A stretch of 64,000 nt of DNA, taken from contig MU130224.1 of assembly GCA_015039465.1 (NCBI GenBank), positions 581,561 to 645,560 on the forward strand. Reading direction: 5' to 3'. A model generated the notes under the pieces. The model saw only the letters and a list, made by a program, of their open reading frames with translations, had not been told where the DNA came from and did no database searches. Below, piece after piece: positions 44,640 through 55,802 of this stretch (position 1 is the stretch's first letter; each line of letters opens with the position of its first letter). The position numbers and the translations under genes were made by a program. The stretch comes from Phlegmacium glaucopus (Eukaryota > Basidiomycota > Agaricomycetes > Agaricales > Cortinariaceae).

Positions 44640-44893
44640 AAAATATACCATGATAAAAATGCATGCCCAATTTTATTTTTTTCTACTTTGCCACTACACT
44701 ATTTATATTACAAATTCTTTACCTCACACCTTACATGTGCATTTCATTTTTATTTTAGTGTTCTTTGTACCTGCATGCACATAACACATGTTCCCTTGAC
44801 TTCTTTCATAAATACTTTCTTCCTGTGTTTAACACATCTTTTACATATTGTTAAAATGTAGAATACTTAATAATTTTAGTGATTAGGGCCACT

Positions 44894-47800
44894 TCAGTGT
44901 CTTTCTATTCCTTTCTTCATATTGATGAGTTCAAGCTCCAGCTGCTCTGCCTCAATTTGCCTTCCCTGACCAAGGTATGTTGTTCCTAGATTTGCCATAC
45001 TTTGAGGGTGTCTGGATGCCTTCTATCAAGCAGCTTCTTCCCCATGTCCATAACTTGAACCTGCAGCTCCTCTGCTTCATTCAACCTTCCCTGATTTCTG
45101 TATGTGTTTGCTAGATTTTGCATACTTTTAAGGGTATCTGGATGTTCCACACCAAGCAGCTTCTTTATCATGTTTACAACTTGAACCTGAAGCTGCTCTG
45201 CTTCTTTCCACCTTCCCTGATCACTGTATGTCCTTGCTAGGTTTGCCATACTGTCAAGAGTGTCTGGATGTTCTGCACCAAGCAGCTTCTTTCTCTTGTC
45301 CACAGCTTGGACTTGCAGCTGCTCTGCTTCATTCCACCTTCCCTGATCCCTATATGCATTTGCTAGATATGCCATACTTTTGAGGCTGTCTGGATGTTCT
45401 ATGCCAAGCAGCTTCTTTGTCATGTCCATAACTTGAACCTGCAGCTGCTCTGCCTCATTCCACCTTCCCTGGTCCCTGTATGTGTTTGCTAGATTTGCCA
45501 TACTGTTGAAGGTGTCTGGATGTTCTGTACCAAGCAGCTTCTTTCTTATGTTCATAACTTGAACCTGCAGCTTCTCTGCTTCATTCCACCTTCCCTGATC
45601 CCTGTATGTGTTTGCTAGATCTGCCATACTATTGAAGGTGTCTGGATGTTCTGCACCAAGCAGCTTCTTCCTCATGTCCATAACTTGAATATGCAGGTGC
45701 TCTGCCTCATTCCATCTTCCCTGATCATTGTATGTGCCTGCTAGACTTGCCATACTCTTGAGGGTGGTTGGATGTTCTGCACCAAGCAGCTTCTTCATCA
45801 TGTCCACAACTTGAACCTGCAGCTGCTCTGCCTCATTCCACCTTCCCTGATCACTGTATGTGCTTGCCAGATTAGCCATACTAATGACAGCATTTGGATG
45901 TTCTGCACCAAGCACTTTTTTCATCATGTACATAACTTGAACCTGCAGCTGCTCTGCCTCATTCCATCTTCCCTGATCGCTGTATGTATGTGCTAGATTA
46001 GCCATACTGAATAGTGTGTGTGGATGTTCTACACTAAGCTGCTTCTTCCTCATGTCCATAGCTTGGACCCACAGCTGCTCTGCATTGTCCCAGTCCCCAT
46101 TCTCCCCCATCACTAGTGCAAAATTGGACCATTTATCATCATAGTACTCCTTAATAAGTCCTATCTGCCCTCCATATAGCTCATTTGCCCTCATATGAGG
46201 AAAAATCAGCCGTCGTAGTGCATAATCCTGACTTTCAAATTTCCATGCAATTGCACAGCACAAAATTATACTTCCTATCTTACACATTCTTTGCTGCTCA
46301 AATTTTGACATTCTCTCACGGCTCCAGTAGTGCACCAGAGGATGAACAGAAAACATTTTAGATGATTGTCCTCTTTTCATCAAGGAGAAAGAGAGAAGCA
46401 CACTAATCCCTTGTCCAAAGATAAACTCATCCCAGTGACCATCATTGTCCAAGCCAAGCAGTGTATGATCCAGTGAATTGACTGCATAAGGTAACTTTTC
46501 AACTTTGTCACCATCAATAACATTTTGCATGGGCTTCTCAGCAGCAGATTGGAATATGTCTTTAGAAATATTACTATGATGATAGAATGCACATATTTGG
46601 AGAATTAAGATTGCAGCCTGGGCTGCTTGTGCATCTCCAGCAGTGGAATGTCCACCAGCTCTCTTTTCTATTTCTTTGAAAGAAAGATCCCAAGTCCCAT
46701 ACACTGTTTTATTATACTTTGATGCTCCTGTGAATTTGGCATCTGTCATAAGAGCCTGACGATGTACTGAGAATTGCCTCAGATATTCATCAATATCACA
46801 TTTCCCAGCTTCAATATAAGCACCAGCATGATCAATAGCAAGAGGGATGCAGCCAAGTTCAGTCACAATCTTTTTGCCAGCTTGTATATGCTCAGGCAAT
46901 GGATCCAAACAGCTAGCCTTGAGAAGCAGAGCTATAGCATCTGGCTCCTCCATTTCATGGATCTCAATTTTGCTCTCAAATGATACAATCCTTCCCATAG
47001 ATTGGTTCCTGCTAGTGATCAGGATATTACCTCTGTTACCTGGAGGAATGAACTTGGCCACCACCTCTGGAGGAGGATCATCAGCATTATCAAACACAAT
47101 CAACCACTCTTCTTGGAGAGAAGACATCCAATGGAGGATAGAATCAACTGAGCCATCCACACAAGAATGTTGTGCTGCAGGAAGGCTAGATATTCCCTTG
47201 AGAGAAATTTCCATGCTCTCTTGAGAAGAGGCATCAACCCAGAAGATATGTGAAAAACTATCAAGATATGAATCCAGTGTTGTGAATGGCAGGGTAAGAA
47301 TCCTTACTTGTCAGACATTTCTTCTATGAATTTGAGACAAATCTGGGTCTTTCCAATCCCTCCCAATCCCCAGAGGAGACAATAGCACCTTGGCATCAGT
47401 CTACTAGTAGCACGATGAACAAAAATCTTCCTAAGTTTATCAAGTACATCCTGCCGTCCAGTAAAGATTGGACTGGAGTTGGGTTTTTGAGTTACAGGGG
47501 TATTTATCTGCTCTTGACTAATATTGGCAGGGCGCATATTGATATTCTGTAAGTACAATTAGTGCTAAATCATACACACAACTTACAAGACCTACAAAAG
47601 TGCTGCCGGTGATAAGGATATTCTGGGCATTCGCAAAGAGACCCAAGACAGATTGTTGAGCCTGTTGATCATCAGCGAAAGCCGAGAACACATGGTGTAC
47701 GCAAACCCACCGAAGGATTTTGTCCCGCTTCCGTGGATGCCAAGTTCAAAGCGGAGACTTGGAATTCATGGGTAGTCTGATCGGCGATGACGGTTGAGTA

Positions 47801-48171
47801 ATTATGGATGTGATGAGCTAAGTTGAAAACTCACATTAACACCAGTGTCTGGAACGCTTACAGGATTGGTCACCAGAGCGGAAGTAGAGACTGGTAGGTC
47901 ATGGGCGGTCTGATGGATGACGATGGTTAGATACCTAAGGATGCGATGGGCAAAGTTGAACAATCACGGTAGTGGTAGCCACTTGAATAACCTGTGCGCT
48001 TGCGGTCGCAGCAACAGCGGAAATAGATGGCATGGGATCAGCCGTGCTTGTTTTGATTGTCGATGTCGAAGTTGCTGAGCGTTCAGGGCTTGAGTCCGGG
48101 GGATCGGTGATGATCAGAGATGAATATTTTTGTTCCTTGGACTTGAAAATTTTCTTAAAAAAGCGCTTCAT
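44894..48171 (-). CDS. NLR-2: NB-ARC / TPR STAND receptor with C-terminal frameshift
   Basis: Six exons on the minus strand: 48171-47968, 47909-47835, 47776-47711, 47661-47596, 47546-47308, and 47257 to the end. The N-terminus is basic (MKRFFKKIFKSKEQKYSSL), then a Ser/Thr/Val linker, VLGLFANAQNILITGSTF, and FTGRQDVLDKL. NB-ARC motifs: GLGGIGKTQ, LIVFDNADD, ILITSRNQSMG, CIPLAIDHAGAY, HPLVHYW. Nine TPR units of 42 aa follow. In the ninth unit one base is missing (CTCAAA-GTATGG near 45004), giving a stop at 44986. Reading in the other frame restores the tail down to TGA 44894, as in NLR-3. The product may therefore lack about 30 residues. Confidence 0.92.
45000..46104 (-). repeat. TPR-coding tandem repeat of NLR-2
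   Basis: About nine 126-nt units on the minus strand (higher coordinate first), with consensus MANLANTYRDQGRWNEAEQL then QVQVMDMRKKLLGAEHPDTL. They are more varied than those of NLR-1. Confidence 0.9.
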
Positions 48172-48855
48172 ATCCTTGAACAGTGAGTTGTGGAAAGCGA
48201 GCGATCAAGGGCGATGGGAGTCGATAAGAGAGATGCACTCGATTACATAATCAGTGATCCTGTGAATACACACACGAGCCACAACCGTCAATCTTCTATC
48301 CGGTGCTTCCTCTCATTCTCCAATATCCCGTATAATGGCACAACATCACTATTTAAAACATCACCTAGTGCTTTGGCCATTGCACGAACCTCGTCACCTC
48401 TGAGTTTCCACGTTACCTCCAACTTCCCAAGTGAACACCTCCCGCTTGTGGTCCCTCACCTCTCTCAGTGGTACGTAAATTAATAATTTTTTGATCCTTG
48501 CCTGAGTACCCGCTATAAAATTCCCAGCTTATGCACGCGATGATCAAGGACTCCAATAATTATGAACAAAAAATCCGCCTTCTAGAAGCCTGACCATGAA
48601 GAACTTCGCGCTGAATTGCAACCTTTCTTTCCCCAAGCTTCGCGCCAATCTCATAAAACTCAAGGACGAGCTCACTTGGTACAAATCACACAAAGAATCA
48701 ACCAAATGCAATCATCACAACTCGACTTGTTGACGCATAACAACTAGAAATGGTCGTGTTAGAAATGGCAGTTGTGGGAGAGAGAGGGGCAGAGGCGGGT
48801 TGGGGCAAAGTTGAAAGTAAATTAAAGAGGAATTGTCTGTTGCGAGAAACATGAA
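48172..48855. other. Shared region between divergent NLR-2 and TRL1 pseudogene
   Basis: Probably holds the NLR-2 promoter and 5' UTR. It is conserved with 55235-55802. Both strands contain ORFs (plus 48190-48483), but these do not continue into a recognised protein. TRL1 coding similarity is not visible here. Confidence 0.45.
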
Positions 48856-50134
48856 ATGACTCAAGGAGGCGTTACCAAGAAGTTGTTGTCTACCAAAGGT
48901 CCAATGACATCTTTAACCCTTCCCAAGTCCGAGATGAAGAGAGTCGAGGCTAAGATGTATGTCAAATTGGTTGTACAGGATACTGTAAAGGATCCAGCGT
49001 CGTTTAAGGAGTACTCGAAAGGGAAGGGAATCATTTCGACTAGGGAGAAGTTCTTGGAGTTCTTGAAAAACGGAGCGGGGTGGAAGAGTTAGGGACTTTG
49101 GATGAGAAGGACAGACTGGGTTGGCCACCAATAACTTTAGCAAGACGATCATTGTACCTTGTGGCCTTTCCTGGATGTAGTGCGTTTTCTCAATTTCTTT
49201 TTCGTACATATCTTCTACTTTTAATCTTTCCTTCGAAAATAGGCAAAACCTCCCTGTTTCGTTAGCTCTAGCTCATATTTTTGAATTCGGTCATACTCAA
49301 AGTGACGATATCCATGCCAAAAAACCCGCATCAATATTCATCAAAAAAATAGTCGACTTCTTGCACAGACATGATGTCGTGATCGCAGACAAGTAATATT
49401 TTTAATCTCTTCTTTTTTGCATTCCCCTCATCTAACCCCTACGATCGCGCAGACACATCTACCAAATCTCACGAAGAAATCATTTAGACGTTCATCAACT
49501 CTACTCAGGAGCTCACTCCCAGCGAGGTTGATAACGTCATAGAGATCGGAGAGCCGCTGGAGGATGCACTCAGACGAGCCGTTGGATGTGGTGAAGGATT
49601 ATGTTCCTGCTGTGAAAAGCTTGACGATCCGAAAGAGAAGAAGAAGCTTGACGCGCGGTATTACGGTTTACTGGATCTACCAGAACAACTAGATGCAATC
49701 CTTGTGGACGAAAACAAAGATTTCTGGACCAAACTGATAACTGACAGTCGAGTAACAAAACGACCACACTTCACGACCGTACATCGAGGCTCTATCGACG
49801 AAGAACGCGAACTATGGGATCGATGTGCTGCTCTTCACTGGATGACGACTACTACTCCAACTCTCTTTAAAGGAAAATTGAGCCATATGGTATGGGATAA
49901 ACGCGTGATGACGATTACGGGTGAAGACTCTGTTCTTGAGGTTCCTCCTGGAGGTGATGATGGTGAAGAAGGTCAAGAGGACCATGGAGTTTGTATCGGA
50001 GTTGCCGTATGATGTTCGGGAGAGGCTGCATACCACTGTGGGACGAAAGAAGAGAAGGTCCCGCCCGTAGAAGCGCAAGGCGATGGTCCAGCAGTGGAGG
50101 AGGAATCGAAATGCGGATAATACTATCAAACACA
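48856..50134 (+). pseudogene. TRL1: tRNA ligase (TRL1) kinase and phosphodiesterase part, left arm
   Basis: Trl1 joins tRNA halves after intron removal and splices HAC1-type mRNA. Pieces in order: LTLPKSEMKRVEAKMYVKLV and DPASFKEYSKGKGIISTREK (end of ligase domain); NFSKTIIVP, a degenerate P-loop; VSLALAHIFEFGHTQSDDIH and HRHDVVIADK (kinase); STQELTPSEVDNVIEIGEPL; RYYGLLDLPEQLDAILVDEN; RVTKRPHFTTVHRGS with ERELWDRCAALHW; and a later RLHTTVG, supplying both HxT motifs of the phosphodiesterase. It is disabled by frameshifts, a TAG at about 49483 where Trp is expected, and a missing N-terminal ligase catalytic region. Confidence 0.88.
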
Positions 50135-51048
50135 TATCAAGTTGGAGATGATCTGATTGTGTATTGAAGAATCAAAAGTTTTATAAGTTATCTTTTTTCC
50201 CCTCTTTTGTTCTTTCAATATTCAATTACTATAAGCGCAGGGTATGTATTCTAAAGATCTCTATCCTGTTCTTTATATCATACACCCACTCATTACACTC
50301 GTTATCAAAAAATAAAATTCATCAATCGACACCATCGCATCCCTTAGACTCGGATCAATCATGATAACACCCCCTACCTAATATATATTCATGGCGCCTT
50401 CACTGGTCTTGGGATTTAATACTTTTTCTTGGATCGCTTCAACTCTCTGCCTCTAAAAACAAGTCGAACTAATACATGCGCCATTGACTCAGTATTTTCG
50501 AACGGCATATAATTGGACCTACCATGGCACCCCCTTATATTTTTTGATCAGCTTACCGTCGAGTCGTAGTCTATATGGAAGACAGCGTCCGTTATTGTAC
50601 GTACTCATTCACCAGCCGTAGTGCCATACTGTGCCGTTTCTTCCTTGGTTTTGACAAGCCCTTTAAAATTAACCCTATCAAAGGTTTATATATAAATTTT
50701 GTGAAAGCATTTTTCCGCTATCAACACAATTGCGAGGAACAAATTCTATATCCTGGTCGAAGGAAATAGAACCTTAAATGACTGAGTCGGTGGGATTTAC
50801 TCCTGAGACGAATGATAATTCCAAATGTGGGAGGACCATCAACGTTCGTTGACTGGTGGCTGCCTGAGATAAATTATTGGTGAAAATACTAAATTACGAA
50901 GATGGCAGCAGAAGCAAATATATGCATGGCAAAGTAGCAATGCGGGGAGTGGATGAGCCTTGAGGAAAATCAGATATTGGATCTAGTTTGATGCCACTGG
51001 CAGTACTTACTTACATACAAGTCGTTAAATTGATTTCCAATGTTTTAT
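50135..51048. other. Arm end and spacer flank, no gene
   Basis: 50280-50700 still matches the right arm (inverted 53760-54130). After about 50770 the sequence is unique spacer. ORFs 50164-50364 and 50575-50769 are not conserved as proteins. Confidence 0.5.
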
Positions 51049-52860
51049 TTACATACGACTCGGAGCTGTAATACTACTACACATTTCGTCCAGCTCCAGC
51101 AACTGATCCTGATTTTCCTCATCATCCTGTTGGTACATCCCCTCAGGATCCTCAATAACATCGGAGGAGGTCTGTGCCCCCGTACCATAAGTAATACTTT
51201 CAGGACTACGAAACATTAACGTGGGGACGAAATGACCTAGGTTACCCAGTGATGACAGGGCTCGGTCCATGCTGATTGACCGAATGTTCATGCTCAACCT
51301 AGCGGCCTGTACATTGTGAAAGAGGAAAAATATGTGAACATCCAAAGGGAATTTTGGTGCAGAAAAAGACGTACAGCAATGCATGCAAGGATGCCTGTTG
51401 GTCTGTAGAATGGGGTATGAGCGGTACAAGACAGAGGAGTAGAAGCGACGTACAGTGTGAGAGCAGTACCGAGAAGTTTGTGATGACTAGAATAGACAAA
51501 ATTGAAGATTAAAATAGCTGTAGATTTTTCGTAAGTAGCCCAACATGAGATGGTGTACGCGCACGTACCAGTGACACTAACAAAGTATACAACCGAGTCC
51601 CTGGCAATAATTTTAATACTGTTAATGATAAAGATTCGTTAGCGACAGTGGAATTATTCAGCTTTTAGGTAGTAGACGAACGTTGGTGAAAAGCCTCCAT
51701 ATTTTCTACACTTGTAGACAACTAGAACTACGAGGATACCTGATGATAGCAAATGGTTGAATTTAAACAAAAGTAATCATTAAACTGGCGTCAACTTACT
51801 TTCGACAAGGAGTGGTTGTATCCACACCAAATAAGCCCAATCAGGAATGTCAATAAGGCAACCTGTAAAAACTTCGCGTCCTGCGATGCCTTGATAGATT
51901 GAGGGACGAGTCGTTGATACAATCCAGAATAGGCTGGCTGACTCTACTCACTTCTAGTTTTCGACAGAACTAAAACCGCCAGGATCAAAGTCCCAAGTAT
52001 TTGAACTGTGAAATATGGAAATTAATGATACTTACACCCTGGAAATGACTGACAACATACGAAAAAATTGGAAGACAAGGTAAAAACCCATATACTGTCA
52101 ACAGAAAGAAATATATGGTTAGCGTTCTTGAGTCTTGACCACAGTATCACAATCGGTCAGACATCAGAATGGGCTGCAATAGTCTTACCCTGGAATTATC
52201 ATCTGCAAGTCATATGAATCAACTGCTGAAATATATTTCGTTATCGACTTACAGAGCGCATGAACCCGAATCATAAGCATAAGTTCCACTGTCATGAGAA
52301 CAGGAAACGTAGGTATTGGGGTGAATATCCGCGCGTCGCATCTATATGTATATCCGGTCTGAGTGTCTTGCGGGCAAAATGGAGAAATCTAAACGTGCAT
52401 CTGGAAAGTAACGTTATTTATGGAGCCTGTACTCAATGACTTGGCTTTCTCACATTTTGTCCCACACGAACCACGTTCGCTACCATGATGTTTCAGAAAT
52501 TAATGATCGAAGTATAGGAAATTCACGAACAGAGCGCGTCGAAACTGTCGACTCATAGTGATGTTAGAAGTCTTGACGCGGTCTGAAACAGTTTCTAGAA
52601 ACTCACAAAAAGATTGGTGGTAGGAAATAGCGATTGATCATAAACAGATATTTGGGTAGCCGCCATCGAAGACTATGAGTCCAAATCATTGGAGCTAAGT
52701 GATGACTCTAACACGAGCAACCGATGTAATGAACTCACGTCCAGATCCTTTTTCTCTGCAGCAATTTGACACGTTAGTTCTCATTAGGGCAACGCGTACA
52801 CGCCGGAAGACTTACCTCAAGGTCAAAAGTAAGGCAGTGATCGTATAGGAGGAGAGTCTG
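51049..52860 (-). CDS. DUF6533-domain multi-pass membrane protein
   Basis: A family common and expanded in Agaricomycetes, of unknown function, with about seven helices. About ten short exons can be followed on the minus strand: TLLLYDHCLTFDLE (52860-52816), a short EKDLD exon, WTHSLRWRLPKYLFMINRYF with LPPIF (the DUF6533 signature), RCDARIFTPIPTFPVLMTVE with LMLMIRVHAL, a short loop, GTLILAVLVLSKTR, CLIDIPDWAYLVWIQPLLVE, ILVVLVVYKCRKYGGFSPTF, RDSVVYFVSVT, LIFNFVYS, LLGTALTLYVAS, and AARLSMNIRSISMDRALSSL with an acidic tail ending SSITAPSRM. The first exon probably lies in 52921-53163 (ADFSTVRVISGSF), but its junction phase was not resolved. It lies in the spacer of the inverted duplication, as single-copy sequence. 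Confidence 0.8.
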
Positions 52861-53760
52861 TCATGCAATCATGAGTGTACAAGCAGTTCGAGTCGAGCGA
52901 GGAACTGGAATTTAGGCCTCTTAGGACTGACCAAAAGAGCCACTGATCACGCGCACAGTTGAAAAGTCAGCAATTGTTTTGTTGTAATCCTCGAAAAGGC
53001 TCTCACCATTGACATACTTCACAGTTTGAAAAGAGTGGAGGAGGTTGCCGTCTGTGGCAATTAACTGGCGTTGTGAATCCTCCCAACTCGCTGTCTCCCC
53101 AAGCACCATAGATTTTGAAATGTTGGTAGAATAAAAATGGCGTCGACGCCCGACAACTTTCAAGTTGATAAAATGACTGGTATCTGAGAGAGGTGAGAAA
53201 GGGAAACGGCCATGTACTTATTATGTGTAGAAATTTTTTGGGTCTAGCCCGGCATAGCCCCAGTGTGTCATTGTCTGTATGGGGTTTCTTTATAATTACA
53301 GCCGTTTCATTGATTAGTTCTAAACGGAGTCGGGATTTAAAATCCTGCTACACAGGGATTGTAGGCGGAGATAACAGGCTACTTTCAGACAGACACCTCC
53401 AAAGTAGAGAAGGAGATGGCCCTTCGAATGTCACTAGAATTCGCCCAAGGACGATGCGGGGCTCCGCAAGCAGTTTCGCGAGACTGGTGAAGGTTGTGAG
53501 GAAACCGCCTTGCAAGCGGACTCTAATTTACTCTAAATTCTAGAGTCCGCTTACTTTCGCTGTAGCGTGATTACTGAGATATGTTGCTTTAAACAAAGTA
53601 CGTAGACGAGGTGAAGAGTGACAACCGTATCAAAGTATATCAAATTTAATTGAATAAAGTAGTATTGTATGATTATGTATTCTATCCATCAGATCTACCG
53701 GCTCTACAACAATTCCAATTCAGTTATTCACAGGGTTTGCCGATGAATACAATGTACAAT
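52861..53760. other. Spacer, 5' part of DUF6533 gene and flank
   Basis: A minus-strand frame at 53163-52921 may be its first exon. A plus-strand ORF at 53193-53543 has no recognisable content. 53514-53551 is an 11-bp perfect inverted repeat (AAGCGGACTCT ... AGAGTCCGCTT) with a 16-nt loop. Confidence 0.45.
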
Positions 53761-54129
53761 TTTATTGAATTTTTATATGAGCCTTTGATAGGGTTAAAGG
53801 GCTTGTCAAAACAATGAAAAAACGGCACACTACCGCTGGTGCATGAGTACAATAAGCCTTCCATATAGATAGACTACGACTCAACGAGAAGCTAATCAAA
53901 AAATACAAGGGGTGCCATCTGGTAAGTCCAATTATATGTGTATTATGTCGTTCGAAAATTCTGGGTCAATGGCATCACATGTAGTTCGACTTGTTTAGAG
54001 GTAGAGAGTTGAAACGATATTGGATCCAAGAAGTTTTAAATCCCGAGCCAGTGAAGGCGCCATAGATATGTAGCTAGATGATTGATTGAGGGGTCGTGTT
54101 GATTGATGAATGTTTTTGATAACGAGTGG

Positions 54130-55234
54130 AATAAGTGGATATAGTAGTCGTCATCTCGTGTAGAGCAGCACATCGATCCCATAGTTCGCGTTGTTCGTCG
54201 ATAGAGCTTCGATGTACGATCGTGACGCGTGGTCGTTTGGTTACTCGATTGTCAGTTTTCAGTTTCGTCCAGAAATCCTTTGTTTTTGTTCATAAGGACT
54301 GGATATAGTAGTTCTTCTAGATCCACCTCGACGTCGGGAAGTAGACCGTAGTACCGTGCGTCAAGTCTCTCCTTCTCTTTCGGGTCGGGTCGTCAGGCTC
54401 GTCTAACTGCATCCTCCGGCGGTACAGTTGATGAACGTCCAAATGACCTCTTCGTGAGATTTGGTGGATGTGTCTGCACGTAGATATCATTGCGTTCTTG
54501 GACACGAGTGCCGCGGATACAACGTACTGTCGCGCAGATTTAATTGAGAGCGAGGAGACGGAGTGGGGCAGTTGTGGAGTCGTATCTCGAAGAGGTTGTT
54601 GGTGTTGCTTGAGGTGGTTATTCCTATCGTAGGAATGTAAAAAAAGAAGAGATCAAAAGCATTACTTGTCTGCGATCACGACATCATTTTTGTGTGCAAG
54701 AGGTCGAGTACTCTTTTGATGAATATTGGTGCAGGTTTTTTGCCATGGAATCGTCACGTCGAGTATGACCAATATGAGGAAGACCTGACGAAACAGAGGC
54801 TTTGCCTGTTTTCGAAGGAAAGACAAAAAATAAGTAAGAAATATATACGAAAGAAATTGAGAAAACGCACCACATCTAGGAATGGCCACAGGTACAATGG
54901 TCGTCTTGTTAAAGTTATTGGTGGCCGCCCTAAGGTTCTCCGTCCTTCTCATCCAAAGTCCCTAACTCTTCCACACCCCGCTCCGTTTTCAAGAACTTTC
55001 AAGAACTTCCCAAGTCGCAATGATTCCATTCCCTTTCGAGTACTCCTTAAACGAGTTAAACGACGCCGGATCCTTTACAATCTCCATTGGACCTTTGGTA
55101 GACAACAACATCTCGGTAACGCCTCCTTGAGTCATTTCTCGCAATGGATAATTGCGCCTTAATTTATTTTCAATTCTGCCCCAAGCCGCCTGTGCCCCTC
55201 TCTCTCCCACAACTTCCATATCTAACACGGCCAT
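54130..55234 (-). pseudogene. TRL1: tRNA ligase (TRL1) fragment, right arm
   Basis: The minus strand keeps DPASFNSFKEYSKGNGIIAT, NFNKTTIVPVAIPRCG, an intron, KASVS, HIGHTRRDDS, a degraded kinase C-terminal part, and then the RVTKRPRVTIVHRSSIDEQR block with ELWDRCAALH. The first phosphodiesterase histidine is replaced by Arg (PRVT against PHFT), and the second HxT part is deleted. It is more degraded than the left-arm copy. Confidence 0.82.
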
Positions 55235-55802
55235 TTCTAGTTGTTGTTATACGGCGTCAACAGGGCGAGTTGTGACAGTTGCATTGGGTTGATTTTTTGC
55301 GATTTGCACCAGGCGAGCTCGTCCTTGAGTGAAGGTAGGGGAAAGAAAGATTACCATTCAGCGCGAGGTTCTGCGTGTTCTACTGGTCAGGCTTCTAGTA
55401 CGCGCACTTTTTGCTCATAATTCCTGGAGTCCTTGATTATTGCGTGCAAGCTGCGAATTTTTATAGAGGATACTCAGTCACAGATCAAAAATTTATTAAT
55501 TTACGCACCACTGAGAGAGGGGAGGGACCACAAGAAGGTGGTCTTACACTCGGAAGTAACCAGGTGGAAACTCAGAGGTGACGAGGTTCGTACAATGGCC
55601 AAGGCATTAGCTGGTGTTTTAAATAGTGATGTTGTACCATTAGACGGGATATTGGACAATGAGAGGAAGCACTGGGTAGAAGATTCGATGAAGTGTGCAG
55701 CGGTTGTACTCGCAGGATCACTGGTTATGTAATCGAGTGCATCTTTCTTATCGACTCTCATCACCTTGATCGCTCGCTTTCCACAACTCACTGCTCAACG
55801 AT
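55235..55802. other. Shared upstream region of NLR-3
   Basis: Conserved with 48172-48855. A plus-strand frame 55433-55732 (HSEVTRWKLRGDEVRTMAKA, LAGVLNSDVVPLDGILDNER) is partly conserved in the left arm, but there it is interrupted by a stop. It is not identified and may be a relic exon or chance. Confidence 0.4.

Larger units (their letters stand above)
44894..50700. repeat. Left arm of large inverted duplication
   Basis: NLR-2, its upstream region and the TRL1 pseudogene are mirrored by 59680-53760. Matching landmarks: NLR start codons (48171/55803), GATGCACTCGATTACATAAT (48233 and inverted near 55730), tRNA-ligase exons, and GGCGCCTTCACTGG (50394, inverted near 54055). Homology fades near 50700. 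The arms differ by many substitutions and indels. Confidence 0.85.

Noticed and set aside
45772..45996. ORF antisense to the TPR array of NLR-2
   Set aside because: Repeats with the 126-nt period of the receptor; a shadow.
53193..53543. Plus-strand 116-codon ORF in the spacer
   Set aside because: Overlaps the probable 5' region of the DUF6533 gene on the other strand, with no family signal.
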